From the NCBI GenBank assembly GCA_032622095.1, contig CP136063.1, forward strand, positions 28,212,987 to 28,276,986: a stretch of 64,000 nucleotides of DNA. The letters are read 5' to 3'. This document shows positions 1 to 11,539 of the stretch, piece after piece. The stretch comes from Siphonodentalium dalli (Eukaryota > Mollusca > Scaphopoda > Gadilida > Siphonodentaliidae). The notes under the pieces are model-generated. The model made no database searches, was not told the origin of the DNA, and saw nothing but the letters and a program-made list of their open reading frames with translations. The first letter of the stretch is position 1; each line of letters starts with the position of its first letter. Both the position numbers and the translations under genes were made by a program.

Positions 1-1426
1 AAAACAGAACAGTGCACCAGAGACACTGATTGCTATGTTAATCGTATCCCGGGTGGGTGATCCATGTTTACTTTGATTAGTGGTCATCGGTATCCGTTAA
101 GTAAGTGAGTTCGCCGTAACCATGCATGCGCTCGGGTTATGTTCCATCAATGTTATCGTCTGCTCAGCAATGTTCGGACACTATATTTCTATGTCTAGTT
201 GGGTTATCATAATCGATGGATTATTCAATGGATAATTCACTTCTTTGCACTGCTTGAATAGAGGGGTGTCCACCCCTCCTCTTTAGCCAACATTGGCAAA
301 TATCCTGGTTTGATGTTCATATTCCGTGAATTTATGTTATAAATATGAGTTTTAAATATTTCTAACTGTGAATTCTGAATTTCAACAGCTCGTGGCTCGT
401 GTATTGTCAGTCAGACAAACGTTTATATGTGTTTTAAACATATTTCAAATCGATTAGATATTTGATTTGTGACGTGCTTACCTGGACCTGGTTATGCAAA
501 GGCTACTCTTAATGATTTATAAATAGACATCGCTGATCGTTGAAATATGTAGTTAAAATCTGTTTTTCAGAATAGTTTTCAATGCTTTGACGTTCTCCGA
601 TGATCCTCTTATTTTGATTGGACTTTGATGTATTGTTAGACTAACTGCATGTTGATATATATGTAGCTCTAGACTTGTGGTACTGTTCACACTAAATGAA
701 CTTTGAACACATAGTAATGTAGTTGTAACATATATGTTCAATTAACTATGGTTTTGATATGCATATATGAAATATCGTCGTAGGTGAATATGAGAACAAA
801 GTTTGTCTGTTTCAAATATACTTGTTGATGATGGTTGGTTTGTGACTTTTCACAGGTACCAACTGTGAAGATTTTGAGTATTTTTTAATTGTTTCGTGTT
901 TGACGAACCTGGTTGTTGCTTGTGGGCTATAGTCATCTTTAATAATTTAATTCGCAAACACATATATGAATGGCATGGAACATTTGTCAAAACCGTTTCT
1001 AAGAACTGAACATTTTACCAAATAACGGAGTTGGGACGTGGCTATAAACGATTAATGGTTGGCGGAAATATGTACGTTTTATATCTCGCTACTGCACAAA
1101 ATATATTGTATTAAATTTATTGGAATGTGAGTTATTTATGGATGTAAAAAATGAAATTTACAACCAAAATATATTTACTCCGCAGTTCTTTCATTAGTAT
1201 CACCGCGAATTTTTCGAAGTTCCCAATTAATGCATAGAAGTTTCTCGTCGTGAATCTGTCTATTTTTGACTTGATGTGTGTGGATGCCATCATACGACAC
1301 GGAGAGAAACGCCGCATGGAATCCCATTCAATCTCTCAGTTATGGGGATGGTCAGATGCAGCTGGGCTTTTGTGCTGCATTTAGCTAGCTGAGCATCCAC
1401 ATGGATGAGGCCAAACAAATAATACA
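1..1426. other. AT-rich non-coding sequence, no gene seen
   Basis: No ORF with recognisable protein similarity, no clear RNA gene and no strong repeat were found here. Short ORFs on the minus strand have no domain, motif or biased composition and look random. Confidence 0.5.
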
Positions 1427-1763
1427 TGTGTTTAGGGTTACATTGTCCAAAATAATTAGGGTAGGTAGGTATTTGTTTCTTCAAATTCGTTTATTCTGCA
1501 TTCCATTTGGTCATTGACAATTCAAACTAGAAAGCTTCATAATTCAGATAAATTGAAAGGTTCAATACTAAATTGTGTTGATGTTGAATTAGTCAGAGCA
1601 CTAGACTATTAAAACGTCTAAACGTTTTTGTTGGAGAAGTTTGAAAATGGGTAAGATACCTTTCGATGCCCTTCCCGTTGAGCAAAAAAACAAACAAATT
1701 ATCTGTGTAAAATGTTTTGGGTAGGTAACATTTTCTAGGGTAGGTAGGGAAACCCTAAACACA
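1427..1763. mobile_element. Small TIR element (MITE-like), about 337 bp
   Basis: The left end TGTGTTTAGGGTT (from 1427) is matched in inverted orientation by AACCCTAAACACA (1751-1763). Just inside each end is a GGGTAGGTAGG tract, and both tracts lie on the plus strand. There is no coding capacity. The 13-bp terminal inverted repeat fits a miniature inverted-repeat transposable element, but I could not identify a target-site duplication or other copies in the window. Confidence 0.4.
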
Positions 1764-1805
1764 GGTTTTGTTTTTGTGTGAATGGACGGATGTGAACCGA
1801 GTATT

Positions 1806-2345
1806 AAAGATCGATTATCTCCTCATATAACAAATTTGAAATAGTTGCGGGATATAAAAATATAACTCTGAATTGATGACCCCTGTCCGGAAACGCTTCT
1901 ATCAATTAATATTGATTTTATTTCGAAAATGTTATTATAAAATGAAATGATTAGATGGGACACTTAGATTAGATTGTTTCTACGTTTAGAACAGACAATT
2001 CATGCGATACCATATATCGATGGAGATAATTAAGATTTTCCCATTCCGAACGTCAAATGTCCCAGATTGATTGTATTGTTTTGTATTCCATAGTTATAAT
2101 TGACGAGTCTAATTAACGATGATTTGTGAAAAAATTACACAATAACATTTATTGTCTGTTAACAGTAACCACTATTGTTCGTCAGCTAAACAACCACACG
2201 TGTTTAGACCAGAACATATTCGAAATATAAGTAATATTAATTGATAGTAGCGTTTCCGGACAGGGGTCTTCGATCAATATCGAAGATGTTATGCCCTGGT
2301 AACTACATGTATATAACACATGTTTACAAATATATAGATCATCTA
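1806..2345. mobile_element. Family M1 inverted-repeat transposon, copy 1
   Basis: The two ends are long inverted repeats. The arm at 1878-1913 (begins GACCCCTGTCCGG) matches the reverse complement of 2233-2268 with one mismatch in 36, and weaker matching continues outward to the GATTATCTC / CATGTTTACAAA ends. The interior holds CTGTTAACAGTAACCACTATTG and other blocks that recur at 46.8-47.3, 57.1-57.6, 57.6-57.9 and 60.3-61.0 kb. No ORF of transposase length is present, so it is a non-autonomous element. The superfamily is not identified. Confidence 0.7.
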
Positions 2346-4150
2346 AAACTAAATACCTGTCAACAAGCACAATGAGTATATAGTATATTTATATTGACTA
2401 TAATCGATTATTTAAATAGTAATGTTATGATATTAATACTTGGCTTTTATGTTGGTATATTAATATATATGTATGGTTCCCAGAATTAAGTATACGATGG
2501 TCACAACCAGTGAGAGATATGGCAATCTTCGGTGGCATAAATACTAAAATTGGCGACATACATGTATTAAACCTATTATGTGTAACTAAAAGTGAACACA
2601 CGTGTGTGACTCTGAAGACAACCACTTTTATGTGCGCGTTGCGATCGAATAGTTTACTCCATCCAACAAGATTTCATACGAGTGTGTGCCATGCTTACTC
2701 CTGATGATAACATGCGAGCAGAAGTGTCAGAACACTCCGCATATATTCATTGTATTTCAACATGACATCGACCCGGAACCATATGTACATATATATTGTA
2801 TACATTGCTATATGTCTATTGCATATATACTTCTATATCTCAATATCATTTATGTTATACGTGTATTAACTTGGATGAGACAATAAAGCATGCATGTCCT
2901 TAATATTGGAACATATAGTCATTTATATGGGAACATATAGCCCTTACTAAGGTAACATATAACCCTCACTATGGGAACATATAGCCCTTCATATGGGAAC
3001 CTATAACACTTGGATTCTGATTCAGATATAGAAGATTTTATTTATAAAAGTCTATGTTTTTACTCTAATATTCAGTTCAGACGAGTTAAATGTATTAACT
3101 ACGCCCATGTGATCATCGTTACTGATAGCTAGAAGATAATACATTTGGTAATTGAATATGTTTGCAAATACACGGAACTAAGTGAATAAAAGGCATTTTC
3201 AGAAAAGCGCTGTCAATGACCAATCAACAGCGTTCCAGTATTTACTGAAATAATTGGATTAATATCGGAATTACCGGGCTTTAAATTTCAGAGTTCACGA
3301 AACACTCAAAGCGGGTGATAATTCTGACTTCTGGAGACAAACTGCAATGTTATTCCGAGAAACTGAACTGTCAATATTCATTTGGCAAATGGCTAGATAC
3401 AATCTGAATTAATTATAACCGAAACAAGTCTTAACATACAATGTTTTATCTCACTGACTATCTAAGCCGTATCCACGCTTGTGATTGGTTCATTGGCATT
3501 CACTATTATCGATAGTGTCGTCCGCGAAGCCATAGTGGGCCTCCTAATTTTATCACACCCACAATCGCTTGGAAAATCCATAAATCTATTTTTAGCATAC
3601 CCACTATTCCGGGGAGGTAATTTGAAAGTCATCTCCGTCTCGCTGCAAGGGAAGGTTCAACATATTTTTATCCGCAATGTCTTTGTAATCGAAAACTAGA
3701 GCACAATAAATGATTATAAGCAATTTCTTTATGTTAATTGTGATGTTTTACCCATGTTTGATGTGACGATTTATCATGTTCCTTTCTCTGCTGATCACAA
3801 TATCGCTACTATATATTTGTCTATTTCCTCAGTTCACGCTACTAAATTTTCTGAACGAATCTTCAATTTGTTTTCGGTAAAAAAAAGTATTGTTTCGAAC
3901 TGATGTCATTGTTTAACAACAGCAACGACGCCTGCTTTTCATTGTTAATAATTCTCGAGGAAGAAAATTTAAGATTTGCCCAATTAGAAGCGGGGTAAAA
4001 TTTGACAAGCAAAATAAACAAAATAAAAATTAACAACAAAACTTTGCACTGAAAATATTGAAATCGTTCTGCAATGAAAAGGGAATATAGATGGTTGTGA
4101 ACTGTTTGACATTATGGGTCATGGGACAGAATGAAAAACGTTCGATAAAA
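2346..4150. other. Non-coding sequence, no gene seen
   Basis: Overlapping short ORFs at 2425-2886 and one at 3481-3699 show no domain or composition signal. Apart from the small tandem repeat at 2908-3010 I see nothing annotatable. Confidence 0.45.
2908..3010. repeat. Short tandem repeat, 4-5 units of about 22 bp
   Basis: The motif GGGAACATATAGCCCTT recurs with small changes (GGAACATATAGTC, GGTAACATATAACCC, GGGAACCTATAACAC) at roughly 22-23 bp spacing. Confidence 0.6.
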
Positions 4151-4276
4151 TATAATAAATATTGCACGGCTTGTCGGTGACTATGCAAAAATAGTGGTAC
4201 TCCGGCTCCGGGACTATTCTTCCTCTCGGACCACTATTTTGTCATAGTCACATCCAAGCCGTGCACTATTTATATA
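4151..4276. repeat. Imperfect palindrome, possible foldback MITE
   Basis: The left arm (TTGCACGGCTTG, then TGACTATGCAAAAATAGTGGT) pairs with the right arm (ACCACTATTTTGTCATAGTCA, then CAAGCCGTGCA). Arms are about 55 bp with a short loop near 4217-4233. The flanking TATAATAAAT / ATTTATATA is also symmetric. There is no coding sequence. Confidence 0.6.
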
Positions 4277-5241
4277 ATAGTTCACATGTACATTGAGAAT
4301 AATATTGCAAAGCAAACAACGGAAGTGGATCCTTGCTTTAATACTAGGCGACCAGATGGTCGGTACCCGTTAAAATATGGCCTGTTCATGTCTATGAGGG
4401 GTACCATGCTGGTAATGTAACATGCCCGAAATAATGGTCGCATGTTATCGAGGCCATGATGGGCCTATGTAACGATCACATAGAAACACTAGGGGGTCTG
4501 CTGGCATTCGAGTTCCCTTACTATATTTACGTTATTTATTGCAACATGCACATTTAAGTTCACACGAATTGATTACCAAACTGAAAAACATGCCATTATC
4601 CAAGTAAAACTAATACTTGAGCCCTCATGTATTTCCCATCTGGCAACTCGCGACCGACGGATGTCTTGATTACTTCTATCTTATTGTTTTGTTTATCACT
4701 ACCTTGGGAACCTCATTAAATTGCGCCTATTGCAGATATCTACAGAAATATCCAGTGGATAAAAATCAACTTCACTGAGCGAAAATATCACAATGATCAA
4801 TAATTACACACAGTATAAAATAAATCTTGTTATGAATCAACATGTATAGCGAAAATACACATGCTTCTAATATAATGTCGCCATTAAAGATGGCAAGTGC
4901 CATTAAGGACAAAAACATTAGATTAAGATGGACTTGCCACCATAAACCCATCAACAGATTAAACGCTATCAAACAGAAATAAAATTACCATTATGTCCAA
5001 GCGTTTAATGATACATGCGCCGTTAGGAACGCACGTCTGAGCACGTCTCTCTACGTACCAAGGCCATAACAATTTAATGAGGTTCCTCGTATAATTTAAT
5101 TTAATCAAATATATGTATCACGTGATTCACCATGATATCTCTTACAGACTCTAAGATGAGTACACATTTTTCATCAGTGACTCCAAGCTATTGAAAAGGC
5201 AAGATGTGCCGAAACCGGTATAGCTGTTTGTACATACATGT
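4277..5241. other. Non-coding sequence, no gene seen
   Basis: No supported gene, RNA or strong repeat. A 66-codon minus-strand ORF (4772-4972) is rich in hydrophobic residues but matches no family I recognise. Confidence 0.45.
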
Positions 5242-5616
5242 GTACCACTCCCCAGGTTCTTATACACTAAGTTGGAACTCTCAGAAAACATGGTGATGAC
5301 ATTTATTAACACAAGTATATACATGTGAACAGCAAGGCATCCACGGGAGAATAATAATCTCGGGAATGTACCACTCCCAGGTTCTTATACACTAAGTTGG
5401 AACTCTCAGAAAACATGGTGATGACATTTATTAACACAAGTATATACAGGTGAACAGCAAGGCAGCCACGGGAGAATAATATACAATGATATCTTCTTGT
5501 GAATACGTTCAGAACAAGAGTGAAGTCCAGTGTTTGGCTCTGTCTGGTATATATGGGCTGAGAGGAAAACGTCCTGAACTCCAGATGTCGTGATTTGATT
5601 GGAACACGTATGCGCC
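5242..5616. repeat. Dispersed repeat R250: a partial and a full copy in tandem
   Basis: A segment starting GTACCACTCC and containing AACATGGTGATGACATTTAT appears twice head to tail: a truncated copy (5242-5367) and a longer copy (5368-5616) ending near GAACACGTATGCGCC. A third copy is at 9642-9888, directly against the Helitron array. Short ORFs inside are shared by the copies only because the DNA is repeated; I see no protein signal. Confidence 0.75.
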
Positions 5617-5620
5617 GCTC

Positions 5621-5690
5621 CCATCAACACCAGATGGACAATTCCATCAACAACAGATGGATAATTCCATCAACAACAGATGGACAATTA
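5621..5690. repeat. Three-unit tandem repeat, about 23 bp
   Basis: CCATCAACA(A/C)CAGATGGA(C/T)AATT is repeated three times in a row just after the dispersed repeat R250. Confidence 0.7.
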
Positions 5691-5885
5691 ATAGTTTTGA
5701 TGAAAGCAGTGAACCCCAGAGGCAATGATCTAAATCATTCACCTGAGTGTTGTTTGTTCCCAACATCAGGCCAGGACACTGACCCCAGCTACGAAAGTAT
5801 TACATAACTCATATCACCTTTTTCAAGATTTTTGTTATAAAACAAAAAACTTGATGAGAGATTTAAACTATCCCATTTGGAATAT

Positions 5886-6185
5886 GAATTGTTCCGAAGC
5901 AGAAGAATGTCATAATCCTACAAGTTCCCATCACAGGAATGTCACACTCCGAAATTTCTTTAGTCAAGCAAAACCTTCGATTGCTATGAATTGGTCCGAA
6001 ACAGAAGAATGTCATAATCCTAGAATAAGCTTTGATTCTGGAGAGTTAGTTCTGATCCAGCGTTGGAAGTTAATGGTGCCTCTCCCTATTAACCCCGTTT
6101 ATCTTGGCTATCTTCTGACTCATCGGTTGATCCAGATCCAGCGTTGGAGAACAACGGTGCCTTTCCCGGTCATTCCCGAGCATCC
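5886..6185. repeat. Degenerate duplicated segments
   Basis: CAGAAGAATGTCATAATCCTA occurs twice about 101 bp apart (near 5899 and 6000). A second pair, built on CCAGCGTTGGA and GGTGCCT, follows at about 6057 and 6138. The plus-strand ORF across this stretch (5851-6192) owes its internal repeats to these duplications and has no recognised domain. Confidence 0.55.
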
Positions 6186-6231
6186 TGGCTAGATTCCGAA
6201 TGAATGATTGATCGATTGATCCAGATATGAC

Positions 6232-6560
6232 TTCTGTCGGAAGTTTTAATGGCCTTGTTTCGATACGAAAGTTGAATAAATTTCCAACTTGATCTTGAAT
6301 TCAGGCGTAAATTTGTTAAGGGTCAATCTGGTTTAATATCTAGGGTGTGACTTCCCGTCATGACTTAAACCGCCTTGTTCGATACGAAAGTTGAATAAAT
6401 TTCAACTTGATCTTGTATTCGGGCGTAAATGTGTTAAGGGTCAATATGGTTTAATATCTAGGGTGTGACTTCCTGTCGAGAGCTATATTTGCCTTGTTTC
6501 GATACGAAAGATGAATAAAGTTCACTCGATCTTGAATTTGGGCATAAATAAATGGTCAAC
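6232..6560. repeat. Three tandem units of about 120 bp
   Basis: The block GCCTTG(T)TTCGATACGAAAG starts at 6251, 6372 and 6491, each followed by GAATAAA and CTTGAT or CTCGATCTTG. The first two are also followed by GTTAAGGGTCAAT and TCTAGGGTGTGACTTCC. The third unit is cut short. Confidence 0.8.
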
Positions 6561-7016
6561 ATAGTACTGTCGAGTGGAAAGGACTTCATATACGTTGTGT
6601 AAGAACTGAAGTGAATTATCCGGGTAATGTCAATAGCGTTAGAACACGCTTATACGTGTAGAACACGATTTCAACCTTGAAAATGACCATTACCGATTAT
6701 CATTGTAATTGGGACATAACGGCCCAACCTATACCATCATGTACAATTGACTTGTACAAATGCTCTATAGCATTAAATGTCCCAACTTGTTGGCACCGGC
6801 GTGTGGAACCACGCACTTCGAGTCGAACCTCTATTTCATTGCCGTGAAAATGCAAAATTAAATCTCACGGGCCCCGTATTTGGGAACACCCGTCAAATCA
6901 CCTTGAAATTACAATGTAACCGATTCACATTTCAATTTGAAAAAAACTGAAATTCTAACAACTCTCATAAACATAAACAACTCCCACATCAAGGACATTT
7001 TATATAAATGCCATCG

Positions 7017-7053
<37 letters not shown>

Positions 7054-8560
7054 CTTGTGAAACGGAATAAAATGTACAACTCATGAGACAATTTGCTTGG
7101 CTTATTGGTTCACATAGCTAATTATATATGGGTTTTTAATACAACCTACATTACATTATTATCATGATATGTCACTTTAAAACAATTCAATAGTTCACTA
7201 TACAAACTTTATTTTCCTGACATCAGCTAATTCTTTAAACGTATTTCCAGTTCATTCTCATATGTCCCTTTAAACTTAAAATCTTCAGACAACAACTAAC
7301 TTATATTTTCATGACCTCAGACAACTCTTAAACGGAATGTGTAAGCTAGTCTTCATTCACATGTCCCTTTAACTAAAATCAATAGATAGGTCACCATACG
7401 AATTTAAATTTTTCCTGACCACAGCTTAACTGCCAATGAAATATATATAATTACCACTTTAGTTCCTACAGTCCCGGATGGACAGTTTTGACCAGTTTGC
7501 ATAATTAATACCCTAAGGCCATGTGTCGACTCCTAGTGTTATCTATGCATTGCTGTTGTGAACAGTGGTCTTTCATCGAAGTGACCCGGGTATTCAGGGG
7601 TCATTGTCTCCTGTATATGTACCCCGAAATGCCCGCTCATTTGTGTTTTCGCTAGAAATAGCCAGTGGTGTACTAATTTCCTTTTTGCCTGGATCTAAAT
7701 CTCATGTTAATGTTTTCAACATAGCTATGGTTCAAAATGTGTTTTTAGACAGTATATCTTCATGAAAAAATTTGTCTTTATTCAGTACAATTTGTCATGG
7801 AATGAATAGGATTATTTTCGGATCTATTTAAATTCCATTAAAGGTAAGTTCTCTTTTTTTTCTTACTATTTTTGTTCCGAGAAATTTGTGCCGTCAACAA
7901 ACAGTTTAGACATATTAGACATATATCCGTTTGGTTGTAACTCACAGACACTCAAATAATTCCCGGAACAGATTTTATCATGGCACCATTCATTTTCTAT
8001 TACATTTTCTATTACATTTCTTACTTTCCGACTTGTCAACTCTGATCAACCTTGGTTTGTTCGAAACTTGAACACATTACTTGTATAATGCGTACATACG
8101 ATGACGATACACGTACAGCGATCTATATATTTAAAAATTTACATTTTAACCCAATCCGGTGTGTCATAACAAAATACCACTAACCATCCGGGTAGATGTT
8201 TTTGCAAAACATTGGAACCATTTGGCTAAATGGAACATTCCTAAACCATACTTAAAACTTCAAGTGACTATAATGTGTTTAATTTTTTAAAAATTTGAAT
8301 TACTTCAACTAATTTCTTTTATTTAAAGATATATCTCGCTGGACCCAACCAGTTTCTTGACAAACTGTCATAAATAACTAATGTTTTCAAATGGATAATC
8401 TGAGCACAATAAAACTAATATTATAAGCTCAATTGTCCGACATAACAGCCTTAACAAAAATTGAACCCACAATTCGTTCAAAACCAGAACTCACTAAACT
8501 CATACTGATTAACTTGACAACATCCTAAAATCACCAGTAAATTTAATACCTATATAACCT
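6561..8560. other. Non-coding sequence with a TA microsatellite, no gene seen
   Basis: A (TA)n microsatellite lies at about 7018-7052. The ORF at 7565-7765 has no recognisable domain. No RNA gene is supported; a stretch near 6790-6830 that loosely resembles a tRNA B box was rejected. Confidence 0.45.
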
Positions 8561-9480
8561 GCATAAAGGTGTCATAATTTAGACCAGCGTACATGTAACT
8601 AATAATACCTCGAAAACAACAATCTTTATTTCAAATCGACGCAACAATTTTTGAAACAACAATTTGACATAGAAAACGCTGATACAACAGTAATTTCCAA
8701 GCATACGTAATATAGAAAAATTGACGCAACAATTTAAACTATAACTGTGAATTCCCTGAACAACTTTTTTGCTTTACTCGCATATTATTCAATTAAAAAC
8801 TAATATAATCGACAGATTAATATCTCTACCATGCATGCATAATTTAATAATTCACTGGAAGTCATTCTCGCATAGATTGTCAAACCAATCTTACCCAATT
8901 CTTGGATACCATATAGCTCTGGACACATAGCTTTTATCCCAGTGATTATTTCTTCTAGCTGATAACATTTTTCAATTTTAATAATTACGGCCAATTTGCA
9001 CAAAAATTTAGACCAGCAACAATTAACTAATAATACTTCGAAAATAAAAACCACTCTTTATTTCAACTTCCATTGATAAACTCATATTTTGACAAGTTGT
9101 TTTAACTTTCTTCTCAACGGGAACAACTAGACTTTATATATATGGATTGCTTCCTTTAAGTCTACAAATTACTTCAAAGCTAAGCAATTTCCATCGAAGC
9201 GACAGGTTGTCCCGGAACATAACAAGGGTCAATTCCCACACAAATTTAGACCAGCTATCATTTATTTAAATGTGACACAACAATTTTTAAATCATGATAA
9301 CTCGAATCATGAAGAGTTTAGCCAATTTGCACAAAAATTAAGACCAGATCTCATTTATCTCCAATCGACGCAACGATTAATGAAACAACAACTCGAAATA
9401 AACATACTGGTACAACAGTAGTTTCTAAGTATACCTTATATAGAACAATTGATGGAACCATTTTAAACTATAGTTAAATC
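8561..9480. repeat. Decayed dispersed repeat, two or three diverged copies
   Basis: Blocks TTTAGACCAGC, TTTATTTCAAATCGACGCAACAA / CAATCGACGCAACGATTAATG, ACAACAGTA(A/G)TTTC and TATAGAACAATTGA occur around 8580-8745 and again around 9330-9470, with a third partial set near 9000-9065. The similarity is clear but degraded. No coding signal is present. Confidence 0.5.
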
Positions 9481-9641
9481 TATCTATTTACCTATAAAGA
9501 GTTGTGAACCAAGCCAAATAATTGCAAATTGCCTCATACCTTGCAATCCTTCCTTCCTTCCTTCATTTCTCCCCCGGGACCGCCTGCGTCCATGTTCAAG
9601 AATTCCAAGAAGCGTCTAGCTCACGACACCATCTCGGGAAT

Positions 9642-9888
9642 GTACCACTCCCCAGGTTCTTATACACTAAGTTGGAACTCTCAAAAAACATGGTGATGAC
9701 ATTTATTAACAAAAGTATATACAGGTGAACAGCAAGGCAGCCACAGGAGAATAATATACAATATCTTCTTGTGAATACGTTCAGAACAAGAGTGAAGTCC
9801 AGTGTTTGGCTCTGTCTGGTATATATGGGCTGACAGGAAAACGTCCTGAACTCCAGATGTCGTGATTTGATTGGAACACGTTTGCGCC
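9642..9888. repeat. Dispersed repeat R250, third copy
   Basis: Closely similar to 5368-5616 (same GTACCACTCC start and GAACACGT..GCGCC end). It abuts the left edge of the Helitron array, so its right end marks a breakpoint of that array. Confidence 0.75.
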
Positions 9889-10616
9889 ACGTTTTGGACA
9901 AGCTCAGAGCACCGCTTCTCCCTTCCCAATCATCAAAATCACCGCAAACGCCACTTCGGGGGTTAAGGCATCAACGATCTTTATATTGACCATATTCTGA
10001 TGTTTAAGGATTAACGCTCTTTATTGCAATGGACGTGGCTAAACTACTGACCACATGCATCCGAAATACGGATGCGCGACGAAATGCAATTATCTCGATT
10101 AAAAAGGCAGAATTGATCTAAGCATCATTTGTTTACAATTCAACGCAACACTATCGCTCGAAATATTCAGCAGAGAGATTTCACGACGGGATTAATTGAC
10201 TGTCCGCTCTTTTCGGGGAGACGGGTACCATGAATTAACTCATTGAAAAACAAACAATGCGTTGTCTGTCGTTCCTAGGAAGGGGGAATTTCATTGGGTC
10301 AATTCGGGGACTAATCTAGCAACGGGGATGTTTAGGACGGGTTCCATGAATTATCTCATTGAAAAACAAACAATGCGTTGACTGTCGTTCCCAGGAAGGG
10401 GGGATTTCATCGGGTCAATTTTTCCGCCAGAAAAAAAAAATTCATTTCAAAAATTAATTAAAACAATTTAAAATTTAAAAAAATTAAAAATAATTATTTA
10501 AATTTAAAAAAACATTAATATTACAAAATTCAAAAAAAATAAATAAATAAAAACAAAATAATTAAAAAAATGTCATGTTTCTGACCAACCACGCCAGTGG
10601 CGGGCTAACCTGCTAG
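9889..10616 (+). mobile_element. Helitron-like monomer 0 of the array, 5' part missing
   Basis: Begins inside the common 3' module (TTTTGGACAAGCTCAGAGC) and runs through an AT-rich tract to the 3' end CGCCAGTGGCGGGCTAACCTG followed by CTAG (10613-10616). It contains a local tandem duplication: ACTCATTGAAAAACAAACAATGCG near 10238 and a near copy at about 10349, followed each time by GTC(G)TTCC(T/C)AGGAAGGGGG. The 5' end and the 33-bp minisatellite are absent. No Rep/helicase ORF is present, so the element is non-autonomous. Other copies of the 3' module are near 10779, 29107, 31670, 34125 and 34432. Confidence 0.7.
10591..10616 (+). other. Helitron 3' end: hairpin plus CTAG (junction 1)
   Basis: CGCC-AGT-GGCG can pair, and nine to ten bases later CTAG is followed at once by the TC of the next monomer. 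This is the standard Helitron termination signal. Confidence 0.7.
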
Positions 10617-11539
10617 TCTCCTATATATTTTGAGACTTCCGTATATATGTATATATATATGTGTGTATATATATATATGTGGGTACTTTATAGAATCGAA
10701 AACGAATGGTCGGATCGAGGTCAAACTTCGTATATAATGGTAAAAACCCACGGGAATCGTCCACGTCGTATTTTGGACAAGCTCAGAGCACCGCTTCTCC
10801 CTTCCCAATCATCAAAATCACCGCAAACGACACTTCGGGGTTAATGCATCAACGATCTTCATATTGACCGTATTTGGAGTCGTTAACCGACAAACGCTCT
10901 TTATTGCCATTTTCAATCATACCTCTTTTAGGGACAGGTACTGCGTGTTGTGTGAAAAAAAAAATGTGTGTAGTGTGATTCTTATGTCTGTCGTTCCTAG
11001 GCACGGGGGAAATTTTCATCGGGTCACTTTTCCGCCGATGTACCTTAAATCATACCTATTTTAGGGACTGGTACTGCGTGTTTAGTTATTCTTATGTCTT
11101 CTTCACCGTAATCGGGTAAAATAAGGTCTAATCGGGTAAAATATTGAAAAATTAAATAAAAAAAATTAAAAAATCCAGTAAATTAAAAATGCACGGGTAA
11201 AATATTGAAAAACCAAAAATTAAATTAAAAAATTAATCAAACAAATTAATTCAAAAAGCCAGTAAATTAAATATTATTGAAAAAAAAATATTTAAAAATG
11301 TAATGTTTCTGAGTGTAATCGGGTAAAATATTGAAAAACAAAAAATTAAATTCTAAAATTAATCAAAAAAATTTATTAAAAAATCCAGTAAATTAAAAAT
11401 GCACAATTAACTCATGTTATAAAAAAAAAATTAATATTAACTATTAACTCATTGAAAACAAAAATTTAAAAATTAATTAAAAAAATATAAAATTGTCATG
11501 TTTCTGACGAACGCCGTTAGTGGCGGGCTAACCTGCTAG
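10617..11539 (+). mobile_element. Helitron-like monomer 1, satellite-free, 923 bp
   Basis: Starts TCTCCTATATATTTTGAG directly after the CTAG of the previous monomer and ends CTAG at 11536-11539. The 5' module has a diverged TCGAAAACG..GGTCGGATCGAGG block, the counterpart of the TCGAAAACGGCCGAGCCG block of later monomers. The 3' module (AAGCTCAGAGCACCGCTTC) and a long poly-A/T-rich tail follow. It contains no 33-bp units, so it shows the element before or without satellite expansion. No protein is encoded. Confidence 0.75.
11512..11539 (+). other. Helitron 3' end: hairpin plus CTAG (junction 2)
   Basis: CGCCGTTAGTGGCGGGC, a weakened stem, then TAACCTG and CTAG, joined to TCTATTATATATTTTGG. 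Confidence 0.7.

Noticed and set aside
1425-1760. Telomere-like TTTAGGG motifs
   Set aside because: Only single occurrences; they belong to the terminal inverted repeat of a small element.
6780-6840. tRNA-like B box (GGTTCGACTCG on the minus strand)
   Set aside because: No matching A box, acceptor stem or anticodon arm could be drawn.
553-9929. Short ORFs (60-113 codons) scattered over the first 10 kb
   Set aside because: No domains, no codon or composition signal, several overlap on both strands; the 5406-5630 and 9681-9929 pair is similar only because the DNA is repeated.
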